DNA from: Chloroherpeton thalassium ATCC 35110
GTDB lineage: Bacteria; Bacteroidota; Chlorobiia; Chlorobiales; Chloroherpetonaceae
Reading direction: 5' to 3'
NCBI RefSeq assembly: GCF_000020525.1
Contig: NC_011026.1
Location: forward strand, 838,501-902,500
DNA: 64,000 bases
This document shows positions 8,863 through 17,653 of the stretch, one piece after another. Position 1 is the first letter of the stretch, and each line of letters opens with the position of its first letter. The notes below the pieces were generated by a model that was not told the DNA's origin, did no database searches, and saw nothing but the letters and a program-made list of their open reading frames with translations. A program made the position numbers and the translations under genes.

Positions 8863-9633
8863 ATGAGCGCGAAAAATCAGGTTTTTGAGAAATTGTTGGC
8901 GGCCAAAGCGCGAAAAGGCGCAGGGTTTTTGCTTTTAATCGACCCCGATAAATATGATGCGTCGGGGTTGGAGCAGGTCGTTAAAAACGCAACAGCTTTT
9001 GGCGCGGATGGCTTTTTGATTGGCGGCAGCCTACTTTTCTCAAACCGATTTGATGCGTATGTTCAGCAAATCAAATCTGCGACAGATTTACCCGTCATTC
9101 TTTTTCCCGGCCATTCGGTTCAAATTTCGCCCTCAGCAGACGCCATTTTATTTCTTTCGCTTTTGAGCGGACGAAATCCTGAATTTCTCATCGGCCATCA
9201 TGTAACGGCTGCGCCGAGCATCAAGGCATTCGGACTTGAATCCATGCCGACGGCCTACTTGCTCGTGGAATCTGGCCGAAAAACTGCCGTTGAATTTATG
9301 AGCAACACCGAACCAATTCCACGCCACAAACCTGAGCTTGCTGCGGTTCATGCGCTCGCAGCCGAATATTTAGGCATGAAAATGATTTATCTCGAAGCTG
9401 GCAGCGGCGCGGACGAATCCGTGCCGGAGGAAATGGTTGAGCTGGTTTGTCAAACGGTCAGTTTGCCCGTGATTGTCGGCGGCGGTATCCGTTCAGCGCA
9501 AGCGGTGCGAAGCAAAGTAGATGCGGGCGCAAGCTTCGTGGTCGTTGGCAACGCATTTGAAACACGAAACGACGCGAATTATCTGAAAACCATGATTGAC
9601 GCCGCGCACCCCAATTTGCCCAAAGCGATTTGA
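8863..9633 (+). CDS. Geranylgeranylglyceryl-phosphate synthase family protein (GGGPS/PcrB)
   Basis: TIM-barrel prenyltransferase of 256 residues that joins a polyprenyl diphosphate to sn-glycerol-1-phosphate, the first ether-lipid step in archaea. Signatures are LLIDPDKYD near the start, GADGFLIGGS, LPVILFPGHS, YLEAGSGAD, and the phosphate-binding VIVGGGIRS plus VVVGNAFE. Bacterial members in the Bacteroidetes/Chlorobi belong to the group II enzymes; their physiological product is not settled. The ATG at 8863 begins at the conserved N-terminus; a longer frame overlapping ispE is not conserved. The gene is tightly linked to ispE and converges on a minus-strand small gene. Confidence 0.9.
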   Translation: MSAKNQVFEKLLAAKARKGAGFLLLIDPDKYDASGLEQVVKNATAFGADGFLIGGSLLFSNRFDAYVQQIKSATDLPVILFPGHSVQISPSADAILFLSLLSGRNPEFLIGHHVTAAPSIKAFGLESMPTAYLLVESGRKTAVEFMSNTEPIPRHKPELAAVHALAAEYLGMKMIYLEAGSGADESVPEEMVELVCQTVSLPVIVGGGIRSAQAVRSKVDAGASFVVVGNAFETRNDANYLKTMIDAAHPNLPKAI

Positions 9634-9649
9634 GCCAGTCTTCAAAATG

Positions 9650-9868
9650 CTATAAAATCGATTCTAATTTTTCCGAAACGGTTTTCGAAAAGCTGACTGG
9701 CACGAACACCTCTTCCGAGTACAAATAATTTTCACCCGATTCGTCAATCACCCGCAGCAGGCCTAACTTTTTCGCGTTCGTATCTTGCAGCAGTTGATAG
9801 ACTTTCCGCAATTCCAATGATGCCGCGTAGCCGTCGTTGTTGATGCAAATTGCATATTGTTTGTTCAT
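9650..9868 (-). CDS. Small conserved-type protein of unknown function downstream of the dynamin
   Basis: A 72-residue soluble protein with no motif I recognise. It opens MNKQYAICINNDGYAASLELRKVY and carries a DESGENYLY turn followed by a FVPVSF strand, so it looks like a compact alpha/beta domain. I start at the ATG at 9868, which lies 16 nt after the stop of the dynamin-like gene; a longer frame starts inside that gene with a cysteine-rich unlikely N-terminus. The tight spacing suggests the two are made together. Function unknown. Confidence 0.65.
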   Translation of the reverse strand: MNKQYAICINNDGYAASLELRKVYQLLQDTNAKKLGLLRVIDESGENYLYSEEVFVPVSFSKTVSEKLESIL

Positions 9869-9884
9869 AAAAACTCTGGATTTC

Positions 9885-11957
9885 TCACAGCCGCACAAAA
9901 TTATAAACATCCTTCTGGAAACTCTCGAGCATGTCCGTCAGATGCTTTTTTCGATCTTCGATGCCGCTGAAAATTGAACGATGATAGTTCCACTCGTCTT
10001 CCTGCTTGCGATGCGTTTCCGAAAGCGCGTCAATTTCGGCTTGGACTTTTTCCTCGCGCTTCACGAGTTTCCCTACAAGTTCGTTTTGCGCGTCACTTTG
10101 CTTTTGAATCAGCACGCGCAGATGGCTGAGGAAGTTTTTGCGCAAAATGTCTTTGGCCACGCGCTGAAGATTTTCGCTCGAAAACAAATCCAAAATTTCC
10201 CAATCTTGCAAAATTTGTCCGATGAAGCGGTCGGCTTCCAAGTGTAAAATATCCTCGTTTTCCTCGTCGACAATCCGTGTTCCGTCCCCCCAAATTGATT
10301 CTGGCGTTTTGCGCCAAAGCCAAAATCCACGCGGCGTGAAAAGCAACAGCTTAGGTTCGCCTTTGGCCAACTCGTGATTGATGGCATTGTTGATAATGTC
10401 CTCGCTTTCGCTGTCGCCGGCGGCGAGGCGCAAGAGTTCGTCGGAAAAACTTTTGCGCAACTTGGCGACACAGTCCTTATAAGTGGCGAAAAAAAGTTGG
10501 TGATAATATTGAACGAGCGAAAAATTGTCGCCCGAAACATCTTCCTGCCAAATAATTTTGACCAAGTTCCTGAACGTTCGATTGCCATGCGCGCCGCCCT
10601 GCCATTTCATGTAGGATTTCGTGACAAGGTCGCGCAGTTCCTCGTCGTTCATGGCGTGTGCGGAGCTAAGCGGCAAGCTGTTGAAGCCGATTTGCAATTG
10701 TTTGATGAGCGGGTCGGGGTCGTGCAAGGGCAGGGTTTCCGGGTTGATGTCGCCTGCCAAAATTTCCAGTCGGCGCGTGTTTCGCTCGATGGCCGCGTGC
10801 GCCACCGATTTTTCATCGCCGATGCCGCATTTCAAATCCTCTTTGCCTTGAATTTCCTTTTTCAGATACAGCAATTTTTGGCGCATCTCGGAAACCAAAA
10901 TTTCTTCTTCCTGCAACAGCGTATCCAAATAGGCTCTGGCCTCGCGCAAGGTTTGTTCAAACTTTTTTGAAAGGTCTTTGATTTTTTCATCCACGAGTTT
11001 CGTGCGCAAATATTTGCGGATGGAATCCAAACTTTGGCGCGTTTCCGAGTCCTGATACGCCTTTTCATAAACCGGATTTTTATCCAAAATCGCAGCGGCG
11101 GCCATGAATAAATTCGCAAATCGAATGCTGATGCGGTCGTCGTTGATAAGTTCCTGATTCAGGTCGGGCGAGGCGATGTGGCGGCGGAAATAAGTATCGA
11201 GCTTTTTTTTGTATTCGTTGTGGTCGTAGCTTTCGAGTTCCTTGTCGGTCGGCACGGCGATGTTGACCAAAATAAACCCGCGCCGGTGCATGGCTTCGGC
11301 GGAAAATTTTTTCAAATATTCATTGACGCTTTCGAAAAAAAGCTGCTCTTGACGCACCACAAAAATCACGACATCGGCTTCCTCGAATTCTTTATTGGCA
11401 TCGGCGCTGTAAGTGTGGTTGCTGAAAAATAGTCCGGGCGAGTCGATCAGCACGGTGTAGCGATTTTCCGGCGGCATTTCGGGCGAAGGCAGAAGGTTGA
11501 TTTTTTGAACGACCTTGTCGTAGCGCGTTTCCGGCTTTCCGGGTCGCTCGATGTAATCTTCCAGCAGTTCGTTCAGGTGTTGCAATCCGGCCTCAAGCGC
11601 CATCGGCTCAAGCGGAATGCCATTTCTATAAAAGGTGCAGCATTCTTTTTCCGCCGGAATCAGTTGATTATTGCGCTCGATGTCGCGCACCTCGACCGTG
11701 CAAGGATAGGCCGGCAGCGGATTGACTTGACTCACAGAAGCGTGCTGGCACAGCACATTCATCAACGTGGATTTTCCCGATTTTAACGGTCCTAAAATCA
11801 AGATGCGCACTTCAGGGTGTCGCAATCTTCCGTTAAGCATTTTGAAGCTCGCTTGCAGCGAATCGCTAATTTTTCTACCCGGAAAACTGACTTCCGACAT
11901 CATGGCGGCGGTTTTTTCGCTCGTCCATTTACAAAAATCGATCAGCCGTGCACTCAT
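9885..11957 (-). CDS. Bacterial dynamin-like GTPase
   Basis: Large GTPase of 690 residues. The N-terminal dynamin GTPase domain has the P-loop GPLKSGKST at 56-64 (dynamin-type G1) and the G3 motif DSPG at 172-175 after a beta-strand TVLI. The G4 base-recognition motif is not clear: the expected place reads NIAVPTDKE (232-240). From about 330 on, long charged helices, including coiled-coil-like stretches at about 330-370 and 625-680, form the expected stalk. Bacterial dynamins remodel or protect membranes, or act in phage defence. The start has a good AAAGGA ribosome-binding site. The small 72-residue gene follows directly; upstream is about 470 bp without a minus-strand gene. Confidence 0.85.
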   Translation of the reverse strand: MSARLIDFCKWTSEKTAAMMSEVSFPGRKISDSLQASFKMLNGRLRHPEVRILILGPLKSGKSTLMNVLCQHASVSQVNPLPAYPCTVEVRDIERNNQLIPAEKECCTFYRNGIPLEPMALEAGLQHLNELLEDYIERPGKPETRYDKVVQKINLLPSPEMPPENRYTVLIDSPGLFFSNHTYSADANKEFEEADVVIFVVRQEQLFFESVNEYLKKFSAEAMHRRGFILVNIAVPTDKELESYDHNEYKKKLDTYFRRHIASPDLNQELINDDRISIRFANLFMAAAAILDKNPVYEKAYQDSETRQSLDSIRKYLRTKLVDEKIKDLSKKFEQTLREARAYLDTLLQEEEILVSEMRQKLLYLKKEIQGKEDLKCGIGDEKSVAHAAIERNTRRLEILAGDINPETLPLHDPDPLIKQLQIGFNSLPLSSAHAMNDEELRDLVTKSYMKWQGGAHGNRTFRNLVKIIWQEDVSGDNFSLVQYYHQLFFATYKDCVAKLRKSFSDELLRLAAGDSESEDIINNAINHELAKGEPKLLLFTPRGFWLWRKTPESIWGDGTRIVDEENEDILHLEADRFIGQILQDWEILDLFSSENLQRVAKDILRKNFLSHLRVLIQKQSDAQNELVGKLVKREEKVQAEIDALSETHRKQEDEWNYHRSIFSGIEDRKKHLTDMLESFQKDVYNFVRL

Positions 11958-12424
11958 AGCAAAATCCTTTCCTAACGCTACATGATTCTATTTTAAAACG
12001 ATTTCTACTGTTTGCTAAAAATTTTTTTTACGCAAACTGAAATCTAAAATAAGAACCCTTTTATTGAAAGATTGTGGGGAATATTTTGCAGATAAATATC
12101 AAATTTGCAAGGAATAGAATTCCGATTTTCCCCTGATAAATTTTTTAAAAAACGCTCATTTTAATATGGCACTGCTTTTATTTTTTACAGAAAAAAGAAA
12201 ATTTGAGAATTGATTTTTATCACGAAATCGCAAAAAAAAATATGAATTTCTGTTTCGTTTAAACTGAAATCATTTGCTTGCATGACGAAGTAGAGCCAAC
12301 TTTTACATTGGCTCTACTTCCATTTTTTTCAAAAGAAAAAATCAAAGGGAGAAAGTGGCTACACGCGCCGCAGTCGCAAATAGCTTTTGGACGCTCGGAG
12401 AGAAAGCGCTTCGTTCGAGCGCGA
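11958..12424. other. Intergenic region containing an orphan plus-strand terminator
   Basis: AT-rich stretch between two minus-strand genes. It has no open frame worth calling. Its one clear element is the strong hairpin at 12287-12320, which terminates in the plus direction although no plus-strand gene precedes it. Confidence 0.6.
12287..12328 (+). terminator. Orphan rho-independent terminator (possible small RNA end)
   Basis: Perfect 13-bp stem (GAAGTAGAGCCAA 12287-12299 with TTGGCTCTACTTC 12308-12320), 8-nt loop, then CA and seven T. The T-tract is on the plus strand only; both flanking genes (dynamin and DUF1015 protein) are on the minus strand. The nearest upstream plus-strand gene ends at 9633. 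Confidence 0.75.
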
Positions 12425-13702
12425 TTAGGATAACGCGTTAAAGACCAGGCCAGTCGCTAACTTCGGGTAAAAATACGTTGATTTTTGCGGCATGACTTCC
12501 CCAACCGATGCAACATCGACCACTTCATGAATACTTGTCGCATTCATTACAAAACCAAGCTGAACGGCTCCAGACGCGACTTTTTCAAAAACTTCATCAA
12601 CATCTTTGGAATAAATCAAATTGGTTTGCCGCGCTTGCGATTCTTGTGAAAGCCCTAACCTTTCCCCCAAAATCGCATGATGCAAAATCGTTACATCCAG
12701 CGATTTTAACGCGTTCGGCATCGTTTCCGCGATCGCCTCATCCAACGAAACCTTGAGGGAAATCCCGTAGGACACATTTTGGGCGATCATTCCAAACGCA
12801 TGTTTTGGATGCGCTTCCATAAATATTTTCAATGCCGTTTTATCGGGAAGTTCGGTGAGTTCAAATAACGGACGAAGTTTTGCGAGCAGCGCGTCAAGAC
12901 TAAAATCTGGCAAACTATGCACAAGACGATGCGTTGGAAAAATCACCATGCCTTCGTCGTGCATATTGGCAATGTACATCATAATGTAGTTATAGGGCTC
13001 ATTGCCTGTGTGCTCGGGATTTGCATCTTTTCTGAGGTTGCGATATTGCACGCCGGTTTCGTAGCGATGATGCCCGTCGGCAATGTAAATAGGAAGGGTT
13101 TGAAGCGCCGCTTGAATTTTTTCAATTTTGGATTCGTCGTCCATTCGCCACAATTGATGTTGCACGCTTTGCGAATCCAGCGCGTCAATCATCGGCGGGC
13201 TATTTTGTGCGAAAGCCTTAACGAGCGAGTCAACCGTTTTCTCCGTATCCGAATAAAGGCCAAAAATACAGCTAAAATTTGCTTCTGTTTTTTTGAACAA
13301 ATTGAGCCGATCGGCCTTTGGGCCAGAAAGCGTGCGCTCATGCGGAACTACTTTCCCTTCAGAGAAATCATACAATCGGCAAAGCGCAATCAGCCCTTTT
13401 CGCGTATAGATCTCACCCGATTTTGTCGTAAAAGTTTGAAAGTAGGGATAAATCGCCTCTTTCGCATCGCGCAGCAAAGCGCCCTCTGCTTGCCACGCCA
13501 CAAATCGTGCCGCCGCCGCATCATAGCGATTTTCTTCAATGGGCAATTCCAAGCGAACTGCATTATACTCCGATTTTTGATATAGCTCGCGCTGCAAATC
13601 GTCCGAGATCACATCGTATGGCGGGCAGAGTAGCTGCTCGTAAGATTTCGCAATGGCTTGATTGTAGAGAAGTCCTTTGAGTCCTTTAATTTCCGGCATC
13701 AC
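12425..13702 (-). CDS. DUF1015 family protein
   Basis: Protein of 425 residues that I recognise as the DUF1015 family from its opening (PEIKGLKGLLYN, then LLCPPYDVIS), the YFQTFTTKSGEIYTRKGLIALCRL segment, a LPIYIADGHHRYET block near the middle, and a C-terminal VDVASVGEVMPQKSTYFYPKL end. The family is widespread and soluble; its biochemical role is not established to my knowledge. Two adjacent ATG codons open the frame. It is followed by the orphan plus-strand terminator rather than its own, and stands 173 bp downstream of scpA on the same strand. Confidence 0.88.
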   Translation of the reverse strand: MMPEIKGLKGLLYNQAIAKSYEQLLCPPYDVISDDLQRELYQKSEYNAVRLELPIEENRYDAAAARFVAWQAEGALLRDAKEAIYPYFQTFTTKSGEIYTRKGLIALCRLYDFSEGKVVPHERTLSGPKADRLNLFKKTEANFSCIFGLYSDTEKTVDSLVKAFAQNSPPMIDALDSQSVQHQLWRMDDESKIEKIQAALQTLPIYIADGHHRYETGVQYRNLRKDANPEHTGNEPYNYIMMYIANMHDEGMVIFPTHRLVHSLPDFSLDALLAKLRPLFELTELPDKTALKIFMEAHPKHAFGMIAQNVSYGISLKVSLDEAIAETMPNALKSLDVTILHHAILGERLGLSQESQARQTNLIYSKDVDEVFEKVASGAVQLGFVMNATSIHEVVDVASVGEVMPQKSTYFYPKLATGLVFNALS

Positions 13703-13875
13703 TTAACGGGATTGGCGTGTTGAAAAAAAATTGCTGATCAATCAGGAAAAAACCGCGGCCTGATCACTCAACATGAGCATTTTATTATGATTCAAATAAC
13801 CTGCTGTACAAACAACTGTTCCGTAAGTATGGCAATAAGGCGGGCTACATCATAAACATCGCATCGAACGTTCGC

Positions 13876-14610
13876 TTACTTTTCGTAGTCGGCTTGGCGA
13901 CGAGAAATCCAAAAATCATTGTAATCATCTTTAGTCACAATTGAGATTTGGCGACTTCTCGCCATTTCAAGAATCGCCAAAAATGTCACAACCAAAATAA
14001 TTCGATCCTGAAAATCAGCGACCGATTCGAAAAATGAGATTTGAACCGACTTGTCGAGCTTTTTCAAAATGAACTGCATTTGCTCTTCAATAGAAACCGG
14101 GACTTTTCGAATCTCATGCACAGTTTTCTTGGGCATGTGATCCAGAACGCGCTTGTAGGCTAAAATAAGATGAAACAAGGTAGGGCGAAGTGTGGGGTCG
14201 TTCATCTCATCGACGACGGGCGCCGCAATTTGCTCAAACAACCTGCGTTCATGCTGCTGGCGGCGATGCTCCTCCAATATGCGAATTTCCCCGGCCATTT
14301 TTTTAAACCGTTTGTATTCAAGCAGTTTTTCAACCAACTCTGTTCGCGGATCAAACTCGTTTGGATCGCCATCCAGCGCTTCCGGGCGCGGCAATAGCAT
14401 TTTCGCTTTGATGCTCATCAATACCGATGCCATGTAAATAAACTCAGCAACAACATCCAGGCTAAGGCTTTGCATGGCATCGAGATATGCCATAAAATCT
14501 TGGGTGATTTTTGAGATGGGAATGTCATAAATATTTAGCTCATCGCGCTTGATGAAAAAAAGCAATAAATCAAGCGGCCCTTCAAACTCGGCCAGATGAA
14601 CGCGATACAT
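13876..14610 (-). CDS. scpA: Segregation and condensation protein A
   Basis: Kleisin subunit of the bacterial SMC-ScpAB condensin, 244 residues. The N-terminal signature FEGPLDLLLFFIKRDELNIYDIPISKIT is the diagnostic part; it folds on the SMC neck. The C-terminal winged-helix part (about 165-240) has VVTFLAILEMARSRQISI, which binds the SMC head. The scpB partner is not adjacent, which is common outside Firmicutes. No ribosome-binding site is obvious. It lies between a response-regulator gene upstream and the DUF1015 gene downstream, all on the minus strand. Confidence 0.94.
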   Translation of the reverse strand: MYRVHLAEFEGPLDLLLFFIKRDELNIYDIPISKITQDFMAYLDAMQSLSLDVVAEFIYMASVLMSIKAKMLLPRPEALDGDPNEFDPRTELVEKLLEYKRFKKMAGEIRILEEHRRQQHERRLFEQIAAPVVDEMNDPTLRPTLFHLILAYKRVLDHMPKKTVHEIRKVPVSIEEQMQFILKKLDKSVQISFFESVADFQDRIILVVTFLAILEMARSRQISIVTKDDYNDFWISRRQADYEK

Positions 14611-14739
14611 AGCAGCTACTTTCTGTAGATAAAATTCGCAGTCATCGCATTTCCTAATGGCTTGGGTTGCGTTTCAATGAAATACACGCCAAAAGTTGGT
14701 CTTCAAGAAAAACGCGATTCAGTTTTAGGAAATCTGCAA

Positions 14740-15762
14740 TTATACGCCAAAAAACTTCTTGACCGTCCTGAGTCGCTCTCTGAGCCAGTTCCCTTTTTCA
14801 GAAGCTTGCTTTTCAATCACGTCTGGAGCAACTTGCTTGGCGACATAATGCACATTTTGCATCGGTTGCGAACGATACGAACGGGCTCGCATCATAGCCG
14901 ATTGGATGGTTTTATCTAAGTCCTCTACCGAACATGGTTTCACATGGTAACGATAAACTTGGAACTCGTTGATCGACTTGATTGCAAGCAAGGCATCGCG
15001 CACCTGCGTTAGAAGAATTATCACAATGTTGGGATACTCTTGCTTAATGGCATAAAGAAACTCAATGCCATCCTCGCTGTTCAAGTTCAAATCGGTGACC
15101 ATTACCGGAATTTCCTGCTTAGACAAATGCTCAAACGCTTCGTCCACAGTTGCTGCTGGCAAGACCGTGTATTTTCTCTCGAATACTTTCACCATCATGT
15201 TGAGCTGCTCACGGTTAAACTCCACAATGAGTAGCTTGTTTTTTTGTCCTATTTCAGCGGAGGCTTGCTGCTGGCGTGTGGGTTCTTTGACTTCAGGTTC
15301 GGTGGCAACGTCGGCTTCTGTAGCGGTGGCGACGTCTTCAGCGTCTGCGGCTGTTTTCGGATAAAGCTGACTGACTTTGCTGGCAATTTGGGCAGCCGCC
15401 GCAACGGTTTCACGCAGCTGTTCAACCTTCCATGGCTTTGTTAGATAACGAAAAACTTCACCTGAATTCACCGAGTTCATAATGGCATCCAGGTCGGAAT
15501 ATCCTGTCAGCAAAATCCGAATGGTGCTTGGACTGATGGTTTTAATGATGCGCAAGACCTCATGCCCCAGCATACCAGGCATTCTTTGATCACTTAATAC
15601 AACATGAATCTGGTGCTGACGAATCAGTTCTATCGCTTCTTTTCCGTTTGTAGCAGTGTAGACATTGTATTGCTTTCTGAAGGTCGCCGAAAGCGACTGC
15701 AAAACCATCGGTTCATCATCAACCAGCAAGATGTTGATTTCCGAGTTGCTATCAGCAGGCAT
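14740..15762 (-). CDS. Response regulator with two receiver domains
   Basis: Protein of 340 residues: receiver 1 (about 9-130) with acidic DD at 15-16, phosphoacceptor Asp58 (LSDQRMPG) and Lys109 (YLTKPW). An Ala/Glu/Thr-rich linker (135-170) follows, then receiver 2 (about 175-295) with Asp224 (VTDLNLN) and a conserved Lys (YHVKP). The acidic pocket of receiver 2 is replaced by EFN (181-183), so its phosphorylation is doubtful. A short basic C-terminal tail follows and there is no DNA-binding domain. It lies 63 bp downstream of the histidine kinase gene, so the two form a two-component pair that likely acts through protein contacts. Confidence 0.9.
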   Translation of the reverse strand: MPADSNSEINILLVDDEPMVLQSLSATFRKQYNVYTATNGKEAIELIRQHQIHVVLSDQRMPGMLGHEVLRIIKTISPSTIRILLTGYSDLDAIMNSVNSGEVFRYLTKPWKVEQLRETVAAAAQIASKVSQLYPKTAADAEDVATATEADVATEPEVKEPTRQQQASAEIGQKNKLLIVEFNREQLNMMVKVFERKYTVLPAATVDEAFEHLSKQEIPVMVTDLNLNSEDGIEFLYAIKQEYPNIVIILLTQVRDALLAIKSINEFQVYRYHVKPCSVEDLDKTIQSAMMRARSYRSQPMQNVHYVAKQVAPDVIEKQASEKGNWLRERLRTVKKFFGV

Positions 15763-15825
15763 ATCAGTTCCTTAAATTAAATTTTTGAGAGCTATCCCTC
15801 TTTTGTAATTAACAACATCTGGTCA

Positions 15826-17550
15826 TTATTTCAAAACCATGTCGGTTGACTGAAAGACTTGCTCCGAAGAGGCTTCGGCATGAGTCCGAAGTGGCAAGCG
15901 AATATAAAAATCTGTTCCCGTACCCACTTTTGTTTTTACTTCAATTTTTCCGCTATGCCCTTCTTCTATGATTTTCTTTGAGATGGAAAGACCTAAACCA
16001 GTCCCTTTTCCAATAGGTTTGGTCGTAAAGAACGGATCGAAAATCTTATTTATAACATCTTGGGGAATTCCTTTTCCGTTGTCGGCAATTTGCACCACAA
16101 GATAATCTTTTTCCGCCCAAGTTTTAATTAAAAGTTTTCCCTCTCCTTTTTCTTCTGTTGCATGAGCCGCGTTGCTAATTAAGTTAAGAAATACCTGGTT
16201 TAATTGTGCCGGCGCGCATAAAATTTCGGGAATCTGCGAATATTCTTTGGTGACCGTAACATGTCGCTTAAGCAGATGGTGTGCCACAACCAGCGTAGAA
16301 TCCAAACACTCGTTGATGTTGGCAAGTTGATCGGCAGTTTGATCGAGGCGCGAGAAATTTTTCAAATTGACAATTAATTCTTGAATGCGGTCAAGCCCTT
16401 GCAAGGAGCTATCCAGCATGGTTTTGTTTTCGTCAATCAGCCCAACTTTGTCAATATTCTTGATAATTTCAACCGCTTCTGGAATGTCCTTTTTCAAGTT
16501 CTCGTATTTTCCATTCACCAAATGGTTGAGAATCTTTTTGGATTTTTCGAGGGCTGAAAGAAAATCGCGTTCATTTTCGCCAATAATTTCAATGTTGTTT
16601 CTCACGAATCCAAGCGGCGTGTTCATTTCGTGCGCAAGCCCCGCAACCATTTGACCTAGCGAAGCCATTTTCTCCGACTGAATCAGCTGCGTTTGCGATT
16701 CATGCAGCAATTTATCTTGGCTGCGAAGTGAAATGGTCAACCTAACCGCCATGGCCGAAAATACTAAAATGCTTAGCACCAGTGCGCCAACCTGAATTAA
16801 TAGCAGGCTATCGACGCGTTCGGTTGCCAATTCGCCCAGCGCAACAATGAAGTTCCGGTTATTTGATTGGATGAATTCGTCTTTTGTAATGGAAAAATCG
16901 ACCGCTGATATTAGAAGGTTTTCATCTGGCAATCGATGCTCTTTTTGGTCAATGAACTTGAAAAGATTTTTCCGATAAGTTGCCCAAGTGCTACTGATGG
17001 CTTGGATAAACTGCCTGGCGCGTTCATCAATCACTTGGTCGATCTCATAAACTTGGTTATTAATTTTCAGTTCGCCACCATTGATGAGCACTTCGATGCT
17101 TTTATCAAAAATAAGAACCGCCTTGCGGTAAGAGGCAAATGTGGTATCGATGAGGCGCAATTTTTCGGCGATTTGCTCAACCTTGGCAGACAGCAGCGAG
17201 TCTCTTGCGCTTAACTTATCGGAGAGCAAACTTAGCGCATTTGGATCAAGCATTGGCTTTATTTGGATGGCAAGCGTGGTGTCGTAAAAGCCAATTTCTT
17301 CTTTCAGCGCAGTTAGCTCCACAAGCGTGGTTTGCGTGGTTAGCAGATTTCTATACGCTTTCTGCCAATATTCTTGCTGTTTTGTCGCGCAAAAAACTTG
17401 TTCTGTATCTTTTCGGCTGCTGCCTGCAAGATTAATATTGACCACAAAAACGGCGGCAACCAGCAAAAGAAAAAGCACACCGTAAATGATCAGCTCAGTG
17501 TATTTGGAGAAAAGCTGGCCTTCCGATTTTTGTTTCCCATTCTCTGACAT
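15826..17550 (-). CDS. Membrane sensor histidine kinase
   Basis: Protein of 574 residues with a transmembrane helix at about 18-40, an extracytoplasmic helical sensor (about 45-245) and a second transmembrane helix (about 250-270). A coiled coil with ESQTQLIQSEKMASLGQMVAGLAHEMNTPLG follows, carrying the phosphorylatable His near 306. The ATPase domain shows the N box (NLISNAAHAT), G1 (ADNGKGIP), F box (FDPFFTTK) and G2 (GKGTGLGLSISKKI). No HAMP domain is evident. The sensor domain has no recognisable ligand motif. It is transcribed just ahead of the double-receiver protein. Confidence 0.92.
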   Translation of the reverse strand: MSENGKQKSEGQLFSKYTELIIYGVLFLLLVAAVFVVNINLAGSSRKDTEQVFCATKQQEYWQKAYRNLLTTQTTLVELTALKEEIGFYDTTLAIQIKPMLDPNALSLLSDKLSARDSLLSAKVEQIAEKLRLIDTTFASYRKAVLIFDKSIEVLINGGELKINNQVYEIDQVIDERARQFIQAISSTWATYRKNLFKFIDQKEHRLPDENLLISAVDFSITKDEFIQSNNRNFIVALGELATERVDSLLLIQVGALVLSILVFSAMAVRLTISLRSQDKLLHESQTQLIQSEKMASLGQMVAGLAHEMNTPLGFVRNNIEIIGENERDFLSALEKSKKILNHLVNGKYENLKKDIPEAVEIIKNIDKVGLIDENKTMLDSSLQGLDRIQELIVNLKNFSRLDQTADQLANINECLDSTLVVAHHLLKRHVTVTKEYSQIPEILCAPAQLNQVFLNLISNAAHATEEKGEGKLLIKTWAEKDYLVVQIADNGKGIPQDVINKIFDPFFTTKPIGKGTGLGLSISKKIIEEGHSGKIEVKTKVGTGTDFYIRLPLRTHAEASSEQVFQSTDMVLK

Positions 17551-17653
17551 AGCAAAGGAATTTCCCGTGTTGAATAAATAACGTAAAGTCTACACATGGT
17601 TTGAATCGGGTGAATATATCAATAAACCCCATTCCTTGCTACGCAGCGGGTTT

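Noticed and set aside
10374..10970. 198-codon plus-strand frame inside the dynamin gene
   Set aside because: Antisense shadow of a long conserved coding region.
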